Shown here: positions 8,150 to 16,530 of the stretch, piece by piece | Layout of the letters: each line of letters begins with the position of its first letter | Position numbering within the stretch: position 1 is the stretch's first letter | Source of the DNA: Streptomyces apocyni | GTDB lineage: Bacteria; Actinomycetota; Actinomycetes; Streptomycetales; Streptomycetaceae | Assembly (NCBI RefSeq): GCF_009739465.1 | Contig: NZ_WHOM01000045.1 | Coordinates: forward strand, 248,001-312,000 | Direction of reading: 5' to 3' | Length of the DNA stretch: 64,000 nt | Program-made: the position numbers and the translations under genes | Notes under the pieces: model-generated | Told to the model about the DNA's origin: nothing | Seen by the model: the letters and a program-made list of their open reading frames with translations, nothing else | Database searches by the model: none

Positions 8150-8986
8150 GTGCAGGCGAACGAAGGGGTCAAGGGCATGTCGGCTGCCGACACGGGTAGC
8201 GGGGCGGGCGGTGGTTCGGGCGGCGCTTCCGGTGGCGGGGCGCAGGTCAAGTCCGCTGTACGGACGGTGGAGTTGCTGGAGTACTTCGCGGGCCGACCCG
8301 GGATGCACGCGCTCGCCTCCGTCCAGGAAGCCGTCGGCTACCCCAAGTCCAGCCTGTACATGTTGCTGCGCACCCTGGTGGAGCTCGGCTGGGTCGAGAC
8401 GGACGCCACCGGCACCCGGTACGGCATTGGCGTACGGGCCCTGCTGGTCGGCACCTCGTACCTCGACGGCGACGAGGTGGTGGCGGCCGCGCGGCCGACG
8501 CTGGACCGGCTCGCCGACGACACCACCGAGACCATCCACCTCGCCCGGCTGGACGGCGTGAACGTCGTCTACCTCGCCACCCGCCAGTCCCAGCACTATC
8601 TGCGTCCCTTCACCCGCGTCGGCCGCCGACTGCCCGTGCACTCCACGGCGTTGGGCAAGGCGCTGCTCGCCACCCACACCGACGACCAGGTCCGCCAGCT
8701 GCTGCCCGAGACGCTGGCGCGGGTGACGGAACACACCATCACGGACCGCGAGGCGCTGATCGAGGAGCTGCGGGCGGTCCGCGAACAGGGCTACGCCGTG
8801 GACCGCGAGGAGAACACCCTCGGCCTGCGCTGCTTCGCCGTCGCGATCCCCTACCGCACCCCGGCACGGGACGCGATCAGTTGCTCGGTGCCGGTGGCCC
8901 GGCTCACACCCGGGCACGAACAGCTACTCAAGGGCGCGCTGTTCGACGCGCGGGACCGACTCACCCTGGCGACCAGGAGGCTCTGA
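8150..8986 (+). CDS. IclR-family transcriptional regulator
   Basis: A 278-residue regulator. After a Gly/Ser-rich leader of about 30 residues comes the winged helix (SAVRTVELLEYFAGR onward, with SSLYMLLRTLVELGWVE as the recognition region) and the C-terminal effector domain (TRVGRRLPVHSTALGKALLA, then CFAVAIPYRT). The GTG at 8150 is proposed because GGAGG lies four bases upstream; ATG codons at 8126 and 8129 are in frame but lack a ribosome site. Divergent from the semialdehyde dehydrogenase gene and probably its local repressor or activator, sensing a sugar acid or keto acid. Confidence 0.9.
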   Translation: MQANEGVKGMSAADTGSGAGGGSGGASGGGAQVKSAVRTVELLEYFAGRPGMHALASVQEAVGYPKSSLYMLLRTLVELGWVETDATGTRYGIGVRALLVGTSYLDGDEVVAAARPTLDRLADDTTETIHLARLDGVNVVYLATRQSQHYLRPFTRVGRRLPVHSTALGKALLATHTDDQVRQLLPETLARVTEHTITDREALIEELRAVREQGYAVDREENTLGLRCFAVAIPYRTPARDAISCSVPVARLTPGHEQLLKGALFDARDRLTLATRRL

Positions 8987-8989
8987 CTG

Positions 8990-9460
8990 ATGGACATCAC
9001 GCTACGGCCGGTCCACGACAGCGATCTGCCGGTGTTCTTCCGGCAGATGAACGACCCCGAGGCGGGCCGGATGGCCGCCTTCACGGCCAAGGACCCGTCC
9101 GACCGGGCCCACTTCGACGCCCACTGGGCGCGCATCCGCGCCTCGGGTGACGTCATACGCACCGTCCTGGTGGACGGCGACGTGGTGGGCAATGCGGCGG
9201 TGTACGGGCGGCCGGACGAGCGCGAGGTGACGTACTGGATCGACCGTCCTTACTGGGGCCGCGGCGTGGCGACCGCGACACTGCGGGCGCTGCTCGACCT
9301 GGTCCCCGAACGCCCGCTGTACGCCCGCGCGGCGGCGGACAACGCGGGCTCGCTGCGGGTACTGGAGAAGTGCGGCTTCGTGGTGACCGGCCACGACCGG
9401 GGGTTCGCCCATGCCCGGGGCGAGGAGACCGACGAGGTGGTCCTCACGCTGCACGGGTGA
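8990..9460 (+). CDS. GNAT-family N-acetyltransferase
   Basis: A 156-residue GNAT protein starting 3 bases after the IclR stop, so probably co-transcribed. It begins ITLRPVHDSDLPVFFRQMND and contains the acetyl-CoA binding region YWIDRPYWGRGVATATLRAL (near residues 83-102), a version of the Q/RxxGxG/A loop, followed by ARAAADNAGSLRVLEKCGF, the classic alpha4 Asn-x-x-Ser element. The family is RimJ/RimL-like, and the acceptor substrate is unknown. Confidence 0.92.
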   Translation: MDITLRPVHDSDLPVFFRQMNDPEAGRMAAFTAKDPSDRAHFDAHWARIRASGDVIRTVLVDGDVVGNAAVYGRPDEREVTYWIDRPYWGRGVATATLRALLDLVPERPLYARAAADNAGSLRVLEKCGFVVTGHDRGFAHARGEETDEVVLTLHG

Positions 9461-9618
9461 GGCGGGCCCGGCTTCGGTCCTGGCGGGCAGTGGCCGCAGT
9501 GGCCGACGAGGGAGCGCCGTCCTTACCCGGCGGACGATGGCTGCCTCCCCCGCGCGGTGGAGGCGGATCGTCGCGGCGCAGGACGTACGCGCCGCGGCGT
9601 TCCGGCAGCGTGGGGGGT

Positions 9619-10674
9619 ATGACACCGCCACCGACACCGACCCGCACGCCGGTCCCGGCTCCAGCCCCCGCTCCAGCCCCCGCTCCGCCGTCCGACGCCG
9701 CCGCGCCCCGCCCCCTCAGCCGGACCCGCAGGGCCCTGCGCGCCCTCGCGATCGCCTCCTGCGTCCCGTACCTCGCCATCAAGATCGCCTGGATCTTCGG
9801 CAGCTCGGTCGGCATCCCCGACGGCAGCCCCCTGCTCGACCACCGCGTCACGATGGTGGTCGCCAACGTCGCGACCGCCTTGATGGACGCCGCCGTCATC
9901 GTGCTGGCCCTGCTGTTGACGCAGGCCTGGGGCAGGCGGGTCAGGCCCTGGCTGCTCGCGCTGCCGATGTGGCTCGCGACCGGTCTGCTGGCCCCGATCA
10001 TGCTCGGCTTCCCGCTCCAGTTGCTGGTGGGCGCGCTCGGCAGTACCTCGCGCGGCGCCGCCGACACCGGCCGTGAGCCGTTCCTCGACGCATGGGTCTT
10101 CGGTGTCGTCTACGGCGGTTTCATCCTCCAGGGCCTCACCCTCGGCACCCTGTTCGTCCTGTACGCGCGAGACCGCTGGGCGCACCTGTGGCGCGGCCGC
10201 GTCGGCGACCTGCCCACCAGCGCCAGCCAGCCCGCGCGGCGGACCGCGGCTGTCACCGCCGCGGTGCTCGCTCTCATCCCCGCGGCCCTGAACCTGATGT
10301 GGGCCTTCGGGTCGACGGCGGGCCTCAACGAAGGCCGGATCGCCGACCGTACGAGCGACTTCTCCGTCACGCAGGCCGAATACGCGCTGTTCGCGCTCTG
10401 CGCCGCTGCGGGCGCCCTGATGCTCGCCTTCCGTATCGGCAGGGCGCTGCCGCTCCACGTGCCGCTGGCGCTCGCCTGGGTGGGCTCGGGGGCCACGGCC
10501 TGCTGGGGCGGCTGGCTGGTGCTCGGCTCGCTCGTCGCCGGCGATGACGTCGTGAACCGCCCTACCCAGGTCATGAACCTGTCTTACGCTGTGCAGATGA
10601 TCGTCGGAACGCTCGTGGTGGCCCTCGTCGCCTCCTTCCTCGCGGAGCGCGCCGCGGCCAAGCGGCGCGCATGA
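9619..10674 (+). CDS. Integral membrane protein linked to a two-component system
   Basis: A 351-residue protein of unknown function. After a Pro/Ala-rich N-terminus (repeated PAPAPAPAP) there are roughly eight predicted membrane helices, starting with ALAIASCVPYLAIKIAWIF. The ATG at 9619 has GTGGGGGG immediately upstream; the frame stays open further 5' but that part looks non-coding. The stop overlaps the start of the sensor kinase gene by ATGA, so it is translationally coupled to it. It may be a sensory or transport partner of the kinase, which itself lacks a large extracellular domain. No known family recognised. Confidence 0.8.
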   Translation: MTPPPTPTRTPVPAPAPAPAPAPPSDAAAPRPLSRTRRALRALAIASCVPYLAIKIAWIFGSSVGIPDGSPLLDHRVTMVVANVATALMDAAVIVLALLLTQAWGRRVRPWLLALPMWLATGLLAPIMLGFPLQLLVGALGSTSRGAADTGREPFLDAWVFGVVYGGFILQGLTLGTLFVLYARDRWAHLWRGRVGDLPTSASQPARRTAAVTAAVLALIPAALNLMWAFGSTAGLNEGRIADRTSDFSVTQAEYALFALCAAAGALMLAFRIGRALPLHVPLALAWVGSGATACWGGWLVLGSLVAGDDVVNRPTQVMNLSYAVQMIVGTLVVALVASFLAERAAAKRRA

Positions 10675-12026
10675 AGGCGCTGTTCGGGCGGCGGATGTGG
10701 CTCCGCTGGATTCATCTGGTGCTGGGCGGCGCGCTGCTGATGCCGTTCTGGTTCGTCGGCACGGTCGTGGTCAGCGCGGCCCTGGGAGGTGAGGGGCTCT
10801 TCAGCTCTCTGGGGCAGCAGCTCGGCGCGTACGCGCTGGCCCTGCCGCTGGCCGCCGTCACCGCGCTGTTCCCGCTGACCAGGCCGCTGTCGGTGGCGGC
10901 GGTACGGGCACTGTGCGGGGTGCCGGACGCCAGCCTGGCCGACGGGCCCGCGCGCTCGCGCGCCGCGAAGGGGCGCACCGCCGCGTGGTTCACGCTGCAC
11001 CTGGGGCTCGGCGCGCTGCTGAGCGCGCTGACGCTGGCGCTGGTGCCGATGGGCGCCGTACTGCTGCTGCGCCCGGTGTTCAGCGGGCTGCGGGACTCGA
11101 GCGTCGGGATGGGGGAGATCTTCGACGGGTGGCCTGGGGCAGTGGCTCCCGTCGTGGGGATCGCCGTACTGGCCGCCTTGGTGCTGTGCGCCACGGGTAC
11201 CGGGACGCTGCTGGCCCGCTGCGCGCCGCCACTGCTCGGGCCGACGCCCGCTGACCGGCTGGCCGCGGCCGAGGAGCGGGCCGCCGAGCTCGCCGTACGA
11301 AACCGGCTCGCGCGGGAGCTGCACGACTCGGTCGGACACGCGCTGAGCGCCGTCACGCTCCAGGCGAGCGCCGCCCGCAGGGTCCTGGACAGCGACCCCG
11401 AGTTCGCCCGCGAAGCCCTGCTGGCCATTGAGGACACCACCCGGCGCACGGTCGGCGAACTTGACGCCGTACTCGGCCTGTTGCGCGCGGGCGACGACGA
11501 GGACCCCGCGAGCGCCGGGGCCGCCACCGCGCCCGCGCCCACACTCGCCGCCGACCTGGACGGGCTGCTCGCCCGCACCAGGGCCGCCGGGCTGCCCATC
11601 GACGCGGCCCTCGACGCCGACCCCGCCGCACTGCCCGACCTGGTGTCCCGGGAGGCGTACCGGATCGTCCAGGAGGGCCTGAGCAACGCCCTGCGGCACG
11701 CCGAGAGTTCCCCGGTGACGCTGCGCATCGCCCGGCACCACGAGGAGTTGGAGATCGTCATGGAAAACCCCGTGCCCCCCGGCCCAGGGGCCAGCCCCCC
11801 GTCCGGCGCCCTGTCTGGTGCCCCGTCCGGCGCCCTGCCCGGTGCCGCCTCCCGGCGCCCCGGCGGCGGCCGTGGCCTGTACGGCATCGCCGAGCGGGCC
11901 AAGCTGCTCGGCGGCACCTCCCGTGCAGGCCTGGCTGACGGCCGCTGGACCCTGTCCGTACGGCTGCCCGTGTCCGGCGCGCCGACGCTCAGCCGAGGCG
12001 CGTCCGAGGCAGGCGGCGCCCGATGA
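10671..12026 (+). CDS. Sensor histidine kinase (HisKA_3, NarL-system type)
   Basis: A 451-residue kinase with four or so N-terminal membrane helices (residues 1-185), then the HisKA_3 dimerisation domain with RNRLARELHDSVGHALS (phospho-acceptor His near 219), and a C-terminal HATPase domain (YRIVQEGLSNALRHAESSPV as the N box, GRGLYGIAERAKLLGG as the G box). Between N and G boxes is an unusual Pro/Gly/Ala-rich insert of about 30 residues made of repeated PSGAL/SGAPSGA units, which look like tandem DNA repeats. It overlaps both neighbours by 4 bp and would phosphorylate the response regulator that follows. Confidence 0.95.
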   Translation: MKALFGRRMWLRWIHLVLGGALLMPFWFVGTVVVSAALGGEGLFSSLGQQLGAYALALPLAAVTALFPLTRPLSVAAVRALCGVPDASLADGPARSRAAKGRTAAWFTLHLGLGALLSALTLALVPMGAVLLLRPVFSGLRDSSVGMGEIFDGWPGAVAPVVGIAVLAALVLCATGTGTLLARCAPPLLGPTPADRLAAAEERAAELAVRNRLARELHDSVGHALSAVTLQASAARRVLDSDPEFAREALLAIEDTTRRTVGELDAVLGLLRAGDDEDPASAGAATAPAPTLAADLDGLLARTRAAGLPIDAALDADPAALPDLVSREAYRIVQEGLSNALRHAESSPVTLRIARHHEELEIVMENPVPPGPGASPPSGALSGAPSGALPGAASRRPGGGRGLYGIAERAKLLGGTSRAGLADGRWTLSVRLPVSGAPTLSRGASEAGGAR

Positions 12027-12709
12027 ACAGCACCCCGCCGCCCATCCGGGTCGTCCTCGCCGACGACGAGCGCATGGTGCGCACCGCGCTGCGCGCCATC
12101 CTCGACGCCGAGCCGGACATCGAGGTCGTCGGCGAGGCCACCACCGGCGCCGAGGCGGTGTCCGTGGTCCGTGAGCTGCGGCCGACCGTGGTCCTCATGG
12201 ACGTCCGGATGCCCGAGGTGGACGGCATCCGGGCCACCGAGCAGATCCTCCAGACACTGTCCGAGCCCCCGCGCATTGTCGTCGTCACCACCTTCGAGAA
12301 CGACTCCTACGTCTACGACGCGCTGCGCGCCGGAGCGTCCGGCTTCCTGCTCAAGCGGGCCGACGCCGACCAGCTCGTCCAGGCGGTACGCCTGGTGGCG
12401 CGGAGCGACTCCCTGCTGTTCCCGGCCGCCGTGCGCACCCTGGCCGCCGAGCACGCCCGCAGCCGCCCCGCGCCGCCCCCGCCGTGGGCGGCGCGACTGA
12501 CCGAGCGCGAGTCGGACGTCCTGCGGCTGATGGCCACCGGCCTGACCAACGGGGAGCTCGCGAAGCGGCTGGGCGTCGGCCCGGCGACGGTGAAGACCCA
12601 TGTGGCGTCGGTGCTCGCCAAGACGGGCACCCGCGACCGTACCCAGGCGGTGATCGCGGCGTACGAGGCCGGGATCGTCGGCCAGAGCAGCCAGGGAAAC
12701 CGCAGGTGA
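12023..12709 (+). CDS. NarL/LuxR-type response regulator
   Basis: A 228-residue response regulator. The receiver domain has the acidic pair D14/D15, the phospho-acceptor D60 in TVVLMDVRMPEVDG, and the conserved Lys in GFLLKRAD. A Pro-rich linker leads to a LuxR helix-turn-helix (LTERESDVLRLMATGLTNGELAKRLGVGPATVKTHV written in parts: LTERESDVLRLMATGLTN, then GPATVKTHVASVL). Its ATG overlaps the kinase stop, forming a cognate pair with the kinase and the preceding membrane protein. Target genes are unknown. Confidence 0.96.
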   Translation: MNSTPPPIRVVLADDERMVRTALRAILDAEPDIEVVGEATTGAEAVSVVRELRPTVVLMDVRMPEVDGIRATEQILQTLSEPPRIVVVTTFENDSYVYDALRAGASGFLLKRADADQLVQAVRLVARSDSLLFPAAVRTLAAEHARSRPAPPPPWAARLTERESDVLRLMATGLTNGELAKRLGVGPATVKTHVASVLAKTGTRDRTQAVIAAYEAGIVGQSSQGNRR

Positions 12710-12721
12710 GTCGCAGGTGAG
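12701..12721 (+). repeat. Duplicated stop region (11-bp period)
   Basis: CGCAGGTGAG at 12701 contains the stop TGA of the response regulator and is repeated exactly at 12712. CCGAAGATG repeats (9 bp) follow at about 12740-12757. Non-coding. Confidence 0.6.
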
Positions 12722-12810
12722 CCGAAAGATGTCGCAGATACCGAAGATGCCGAAGATGAGGAGTTCCTGAGAAGCGCCCCGCCAGGGAACGCCGCACTCC
12801 GGTCAGCTCG

Positions 12811-12827
12811 TCATCCCAGTGGGATGA
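12811..12827 (+). promoter_or_regulatory. Hairpin covering the PBP start codon
   Basis: TCATCCC-AGT-GGGATGA is a perfect 7-bp stem whose right arm contains the ATG of the penicillin-binding protein at 12824. It could lower translation initiation; no role is demonstrated. Confidence 0.35.
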
Positions 12828-14275
12828 ACAAGACAATCAGGCGCGCTTCGGTCTTCTCGCTGCTCCTCGTACTCGCTCTGCTGGTCAGGGCGACCTGGGT
12901 GCAGTTCTACGAGGCCGAGGCCCTCGCGGACAGCAAGCACAACCGACGGAACGCGATCGAGCAGTACGCGTACCCGCTGGGGAACATCATCGTGGCCGGG
13001 CACGCGGTCACCGGATCGAAGGAGACGGCCCGCAGCGACCTCACCTACCAGCGCGTCTATACCGACGGCGAGCTGTACGCGGCCGTCACCGGCTACAGCT
13101 CGCAGGTGTACGGCGCGACCCAGCTCGAAGGCATCTACCGGGACGTACTCGACGGCACGGACACCCAGCTCAGAGGCCCCGTGGACACGCTCACCGGGAA
13201 GCGCGCCGCACCGGGCGACGTGATCACCACCATCGACCCCGCCGTCCAGCGAGCCGGGTACGAGGCGCTCGGCGACAAGAAGGGCGCGGCCGTCGCGATC
13301 GACCCGGCCACGGGGAAGATCCTCGGGATGGTCTCCACGCCGTCGTACGACCCCTCGCGGATCAGCGGCAGCACGGACAGCGACACCTGGCGGGAGCTGA
13401 CCGGCGACCCGGACAAGCCGATGCTCAACCGGGCGCTACGGCAGCCGCTGCCGCCGGGTTCGACCTTCAAGCTGGTCGTCGCGGCGGCCGCGCTGGAGGA
13501 CGGCCTGTACGGCTCGGTCGACGAGCCGACCGACAGCCCGGCCCCGTACACCCTGCCCGGCACCAGCACCGTACTGAAGAACGAGAACCTCTCCGCACCC
13601 TGCGAGGACGCGACACTCCGCACGGCCCTCAGGTACTCCTGCAACAACGTCTTCGGCAAGCTCGCCGCCGAGCTTGGCCAGGACAAGGTCAAGGAGATGG
13701 CCGAGAAGTTCGGCTTCAACGAGGAGAAGCGCGACGTACCGGTGCGCGCGTCCCCGAGCCTCTACCCCTCCGACCTGGACCCGGCGCAGACGGCACTGAC
13801 CGGCATCGGCCAGTTCGATGTGACCGCGACGCCGCTCCAGATGGCGATGGTGTCGGCCGCCCTGTCCAACGGCGGTGAACTGGTCGACCCGCACATGGTG
13901 TCCCAGGTGACCGACGCGAACGGCGGCACCCTGCGGAGCTACGACGACGCTGACACGCGGCGGGTGGTGAGTGAGCGCACCGCTGACCAGCTGCGATCGG
14001 CCATGGAGACGGTTGTCGATGACGGCACCGGCACCCGCGCGAAGATCGACGGCGCGACGGTGGGCGGCAAGACCGGCACCGCGCAGCACGGCGAGAACAA
14101 CAGCAAGACGCCGTACGCGTGGTTCACGTCCTACGCCCAGGACGGCGACGGCAAGCAGGTCGCGGTCGCGGTCCTGATCGAGGACTCGGGCGCCGCCCGC
14201 TCCGAGGTCAGCGGCAACGGACTGGCGGCGCCGGTCGCCAAGGCGATGATGGAGGCGGCCCTGAAGGCGACCTGA
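12824..14275 (+). CDS. Penicillin-binding protein 2 (PbpA-like transpeptidase)
   Basis: A 483-residue class B penicillin-binding protein anchored by one N-terminal helix (residues 5-22). The transpeptidase motifs are in order: SxxK as GSTFK near residue 213 (nucleophile Ser), SxN as YSCNN near 272, and KTG as GGKTGTAQHG near 416. It is shorter than FtsI and resembles the PbpA proteins found with RodA in actinobacteria, but there is no rodA or FHA gene beside it, so it is probably a stand-alone paralogue. It cross-links peptidoglycan on the outer face of the membrane. The 114-bp upstream region holds short repeats and a hairpin over the start codon. Confidence 0.93.
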   Translation: MNKTIRRASVFSLLLVLALLVRATWVQFYEAEALADSKHNRRNAIEQYAYPLGNIIVAGHAVTGSKETARSDLTYQRVYTDGELYAAVTGYSSQVYGATQLEGIYRDVLDGTDTQLRGPVDTLTGKRAAPGDVITTIDPAVQRAGYEALGDKKGAAVAIDPATGKILGMVSTPSYDPSRISGSTDSDTWRELTGDPDKPMLNRALRQPLPPGSTFKLVVAAAALEDGLYGSVDEPTDSPAPYTLPGTSTVLKNENLSAPCEDATLRTALRYSCNNVFGKLAAELGQDKVKEMAEKFGFNEEKRDVPVRASPSLYPSDLDPAQTALTGIGQFDVTATPLQMAMVSAALSNGGELVDPHMVSQVTDANGGTLRSYDDADTRRVVSERTADQLRSAMETVVDDGTGTRAKIDGATVGGKTGTAQHGENNSKTPYAWFTSYAQDGDGKQVAVAVLIEDSGAARSEVSGNGLAAPVAKAMMEAALKAT

Positions 14276-14414
14276 ACCTTCAGGCCCGCATCAGGCCCTC
14301 ATCAGCCCTCAGGGGAGCGGGTGTGCCCATACGGATGTACGGGTGCGTGCGTTCAGTTGTTCGCGGGAAGCGAGTTCGCTGACGGTCGTCCAGGGCGGCT
14401 GTGAGGATGTCGCC

Positions 14415-15098
14415 ATGAGCGATCCTGTGATCCACCGGCTCGACCTGGGGCACTTCGTCCGGCCGGCGTCCGAGACGGGCACGGGCCTGGCGCGTGTCGA
14501 GGCCGCGCTAGCGTATCTCGTGCACCATGACAGAGGACTGCTGCTCTTCGACTCGGGCCTGGGCGAAGGCAGCCCCGAGACCGACGCGCACTACCGACCG
14601 GTACGGCGCTCGCTGGACGCGGCGCTGTCCGCCGTCGGTGCCACGGCCGAGGACATCGCCCTGGTCATCAACAGCCATCTGCACTTCGATCACTGCGGCG
14701 GAAACCCGGCACTGGTCGGTTGCCCGGTCCTGGTCCAGGCCACGGAGCTGGCGGCGGCGCGGGCCGGGGACTACACGATCGACGCGCTGGTGACCTTCCC
14801 CGGCGCGGTGTACGAGCAGCTCGACGGGGAGGCGGAGCTCTGGCCGGGCGTCTGGGTGGTGCCGACCCCCGGCCATACGGCCGGTCACCAGTCCCTGGTC
14901 GTCGAGGGCAGCGGCGGGGCCACGCTCCTGGCGGGCCAGGCCTACGACTTCGCCAGCGAGTACGCCTGCGCGGACCTGGCCCGGCGTACGGGCGTGCCCG
15001 CCGCCGAAGGCCTGTGGCGCCCCTGGCTGGCCAGGATGGCCGAACTGGGCGTCGACCGGGCGCTGTTCGCCCATGACCACGCGGTATGGACCAGCTGA
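14415..15098 (+). CDS. MBL-fold hydrolase, lactonase (AiiA/AttM)-like
   Basis: A 227-residue metallo-beta-lactamase-fold protein with the zinc signature INSHLHFDHCGGN near residue 80, the typical spacing of N-acyl homoserine lactonase-like enzymes, and later TPGHTAGHQSL and a C-terminal ALFAHDHAVW. Such proteins hydrolyse lactones or similar esters. The ATG at 14415 follows GTGAGGATGTCGCC, giving a fair ribosome site; upstream in-frame sequence looks non-coding. It is convergent with the P450 gene. A role in opening a sugar lactone of the uronate pathway is possible but only speculative. Confidence 0.88.
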   Translation: MSDPVIHRLDLGHFVRPASETGTGLARVEAALAYLVHHDRGLLLFDSGLGEGSPETDAHYRPVRRSLDAALSAVGATAEDIALVINSHLHFDHCGGNPALVGCPVLVQATELAAARAGDYTIDALVTFPGAVYEQLDGEAELWPGVWVVPTPGHTAGHQSLVVEGSGGATLLAGQAYDFASEYACADLARRTGVPAAEGLWRPWLARMAELGVDRALFAHDHAVWTS

Positions 15099-15129
15099 AC
15101 CGGAACCAGGGCGTCTGGTCCGTAGGCCC

Positions 15130-16389
15130 CTAAGCCGTCCACACCACCGGCAGCGCGCGCGGTGACCAGTGGATCAGCGTGGGCAGCATGTCCACCCGCG
15201 CTCCCGGCGCGAGCCGCAGTGACGGCAGTCGGCGGGTCAGCACCGTCAGCGCGATCCGCAGCTCCTCGCGGGCGAGCCCCGAGCCCGGGCAGCCGTGTAC
15301 GCCATGGCCGAAAGCGACGTGCCGGGTGGGGCCGCGGGCGGCGTCGAAGGTGTCCGGGTCCGTGGTCAGGGCCGGGTCCCGGTTGGCGGCGGCGTAGGAC
15401 ACGAACAGCGGGGCTCCTTCCGGCAGTTCGGTGCCCGCCAGCGTCACCGGACGGGTGGTGACCCGTCGGAAACCCTGCACGGGGGAGCCCCACCGGAGTG
15501 CCTCGGCGACCACCGCCGGGACCGCGTCAGGGGCGGCGCACAGGGCCTCCCACCGGGCACGCGGCGACAGCAACCGGTGCAGCGCGGTGCCGATCAGCGC
15601 CGTGGTGGTCAGATGCCCGGCGATCAGCAGGTTGTACAGGTTCGACACGATCTCCCCGAGCCGTTCCCCGGACGGTTCGGGGCCTTCGGGTGCCAGGGAC
15701 CGCACCATCTCCGAGGTGAGATCGGTACCGGGGTGTGCCCAGCGGCGTACCGCGTGCGCGGCGAGCAGCTCCCGCGCCGCCACCATGTCCCGTGCGGCCC
15801 GCACCTGTTCGTCGACCGGCAGTGGATGGAAGAACAGGTCCTCCGAGCGCCGACTGCCGTGCACGGCGACCGCTGTCTCATCGGGGGCCAGACCGAGCAG
15901 GTGGCAGATCACCTCGCCGGGCAGCCGCGCCGCGAAGTCGGCCATCAGCTCGGCCCGCCCGTCGGCCGCGAAGCCGTCCACCAGCGTCGTCACCCGCTTG
16001 GTGATGAACCCGCGTACCTCGGCGACCCGCGCCGCGCTCAGCCCGCGCAGTAGCGGGGCGCGCAGCCGCTGGTGCGCGGTGCCATCCGAGGTGACGACCA
16101 CGGGGCCGCTACCGGGACCCGTGCCAAGCACGGCCAGCGCCTCGGGTGACGGGGTCACCTCGGCGCGCAGCGCGTTGGCCGACGAGAAGTCCTCGGGCCT
16201 GCGCAGCACCTCGCGGACATCCGCGTACCGGCTCACCAGCCAGGCGTCCAGCTCCGGTACGAAGGTGAGCCCTTCGGCGGCGCGGGCCTGCGCGTAGAGC
16301 GGGTAGGGGTCGCGCCGCAGCGATTCAAGCGCCTCGTCCACTCCGCTGTCCACGTCCATGTCCATGTCCACGCCCCCGTCGTCGGTCAT
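15130..16389 (-). CDS. Cytochrome P450
   Basis: A 419-residue bacterial P450. The heme-binding loop FGHGVHGCPGSGLAREEL carries the thiolate cysteine, the ExxR pair is in EALRW, and the I-helix motif reads AGHLTTT. In most P450s the I-helix is AGxE/DTT; here the acidic residue is replaced by leucine, which can change oxygen activation. The N-terminus after the proposed ATG at 16389 is an Asp/Met-rich run (MDMDMDVD), so a start at 16359 is also possible. No ferredoxin gene is adjacent. It is divergent from the DsbA-like gene. The substrate is unknown. Confidence 0.92.
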   Translation of the reverse strand: MTDDGGVDMDMDVDSGVDEALESLRRDPYPLYAQARAAEGLTFVPELDAWLVSRYADVREVLRRPEDFSSANALRAEVTPSPEALAVLGTGPGSGPVVVTSDGTAHQRLRAPLLRGLSAARVAEVRGFITKRVTTLVDGFAADGRAELMADFAARLPGEVICHLLGLAPDETAVAVHGSRRSEDLFFHPLPVDEQVRAARDMVAARELLAAHAVRRWAHPGTDLTSEMVRSLAPEGPEPSGERLGEIVSNLYNLLIAGHLTTTALIGTALHRLLSPRARWEALCAAPDAVPAVVAEALRWGSPVQGFRRVTTRPVTLAGTELPEGAPLFVSYAAANRDPALTTDPDTFDAARGPTRHVAFGHGVHGCPGSGLAREELRIALTVLTRRLPSLRLAPGARVDMLPTLIHWSPRALPVVWTA

Positions 16390-16530
16390 CGGCCCATCGT
16401 GCAGCAGCGGTGCGCGACAGGACAGGACGAGATCCGGCCACCGCCCCAGGGAATGTGCCGATCCCCTCCCTCGTTGAGCAGGGAGCGGAGGGTGCCTCCG
16501 TACCCGTACGACCGGAGAGAAGTCATACAG

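Noticed and set aside
10712..12601. 629-codon antisense frame across the kinase and regulator
   Set aside because: Shadow frame; the kinase and regulator on the plus strand carry complete motifs.
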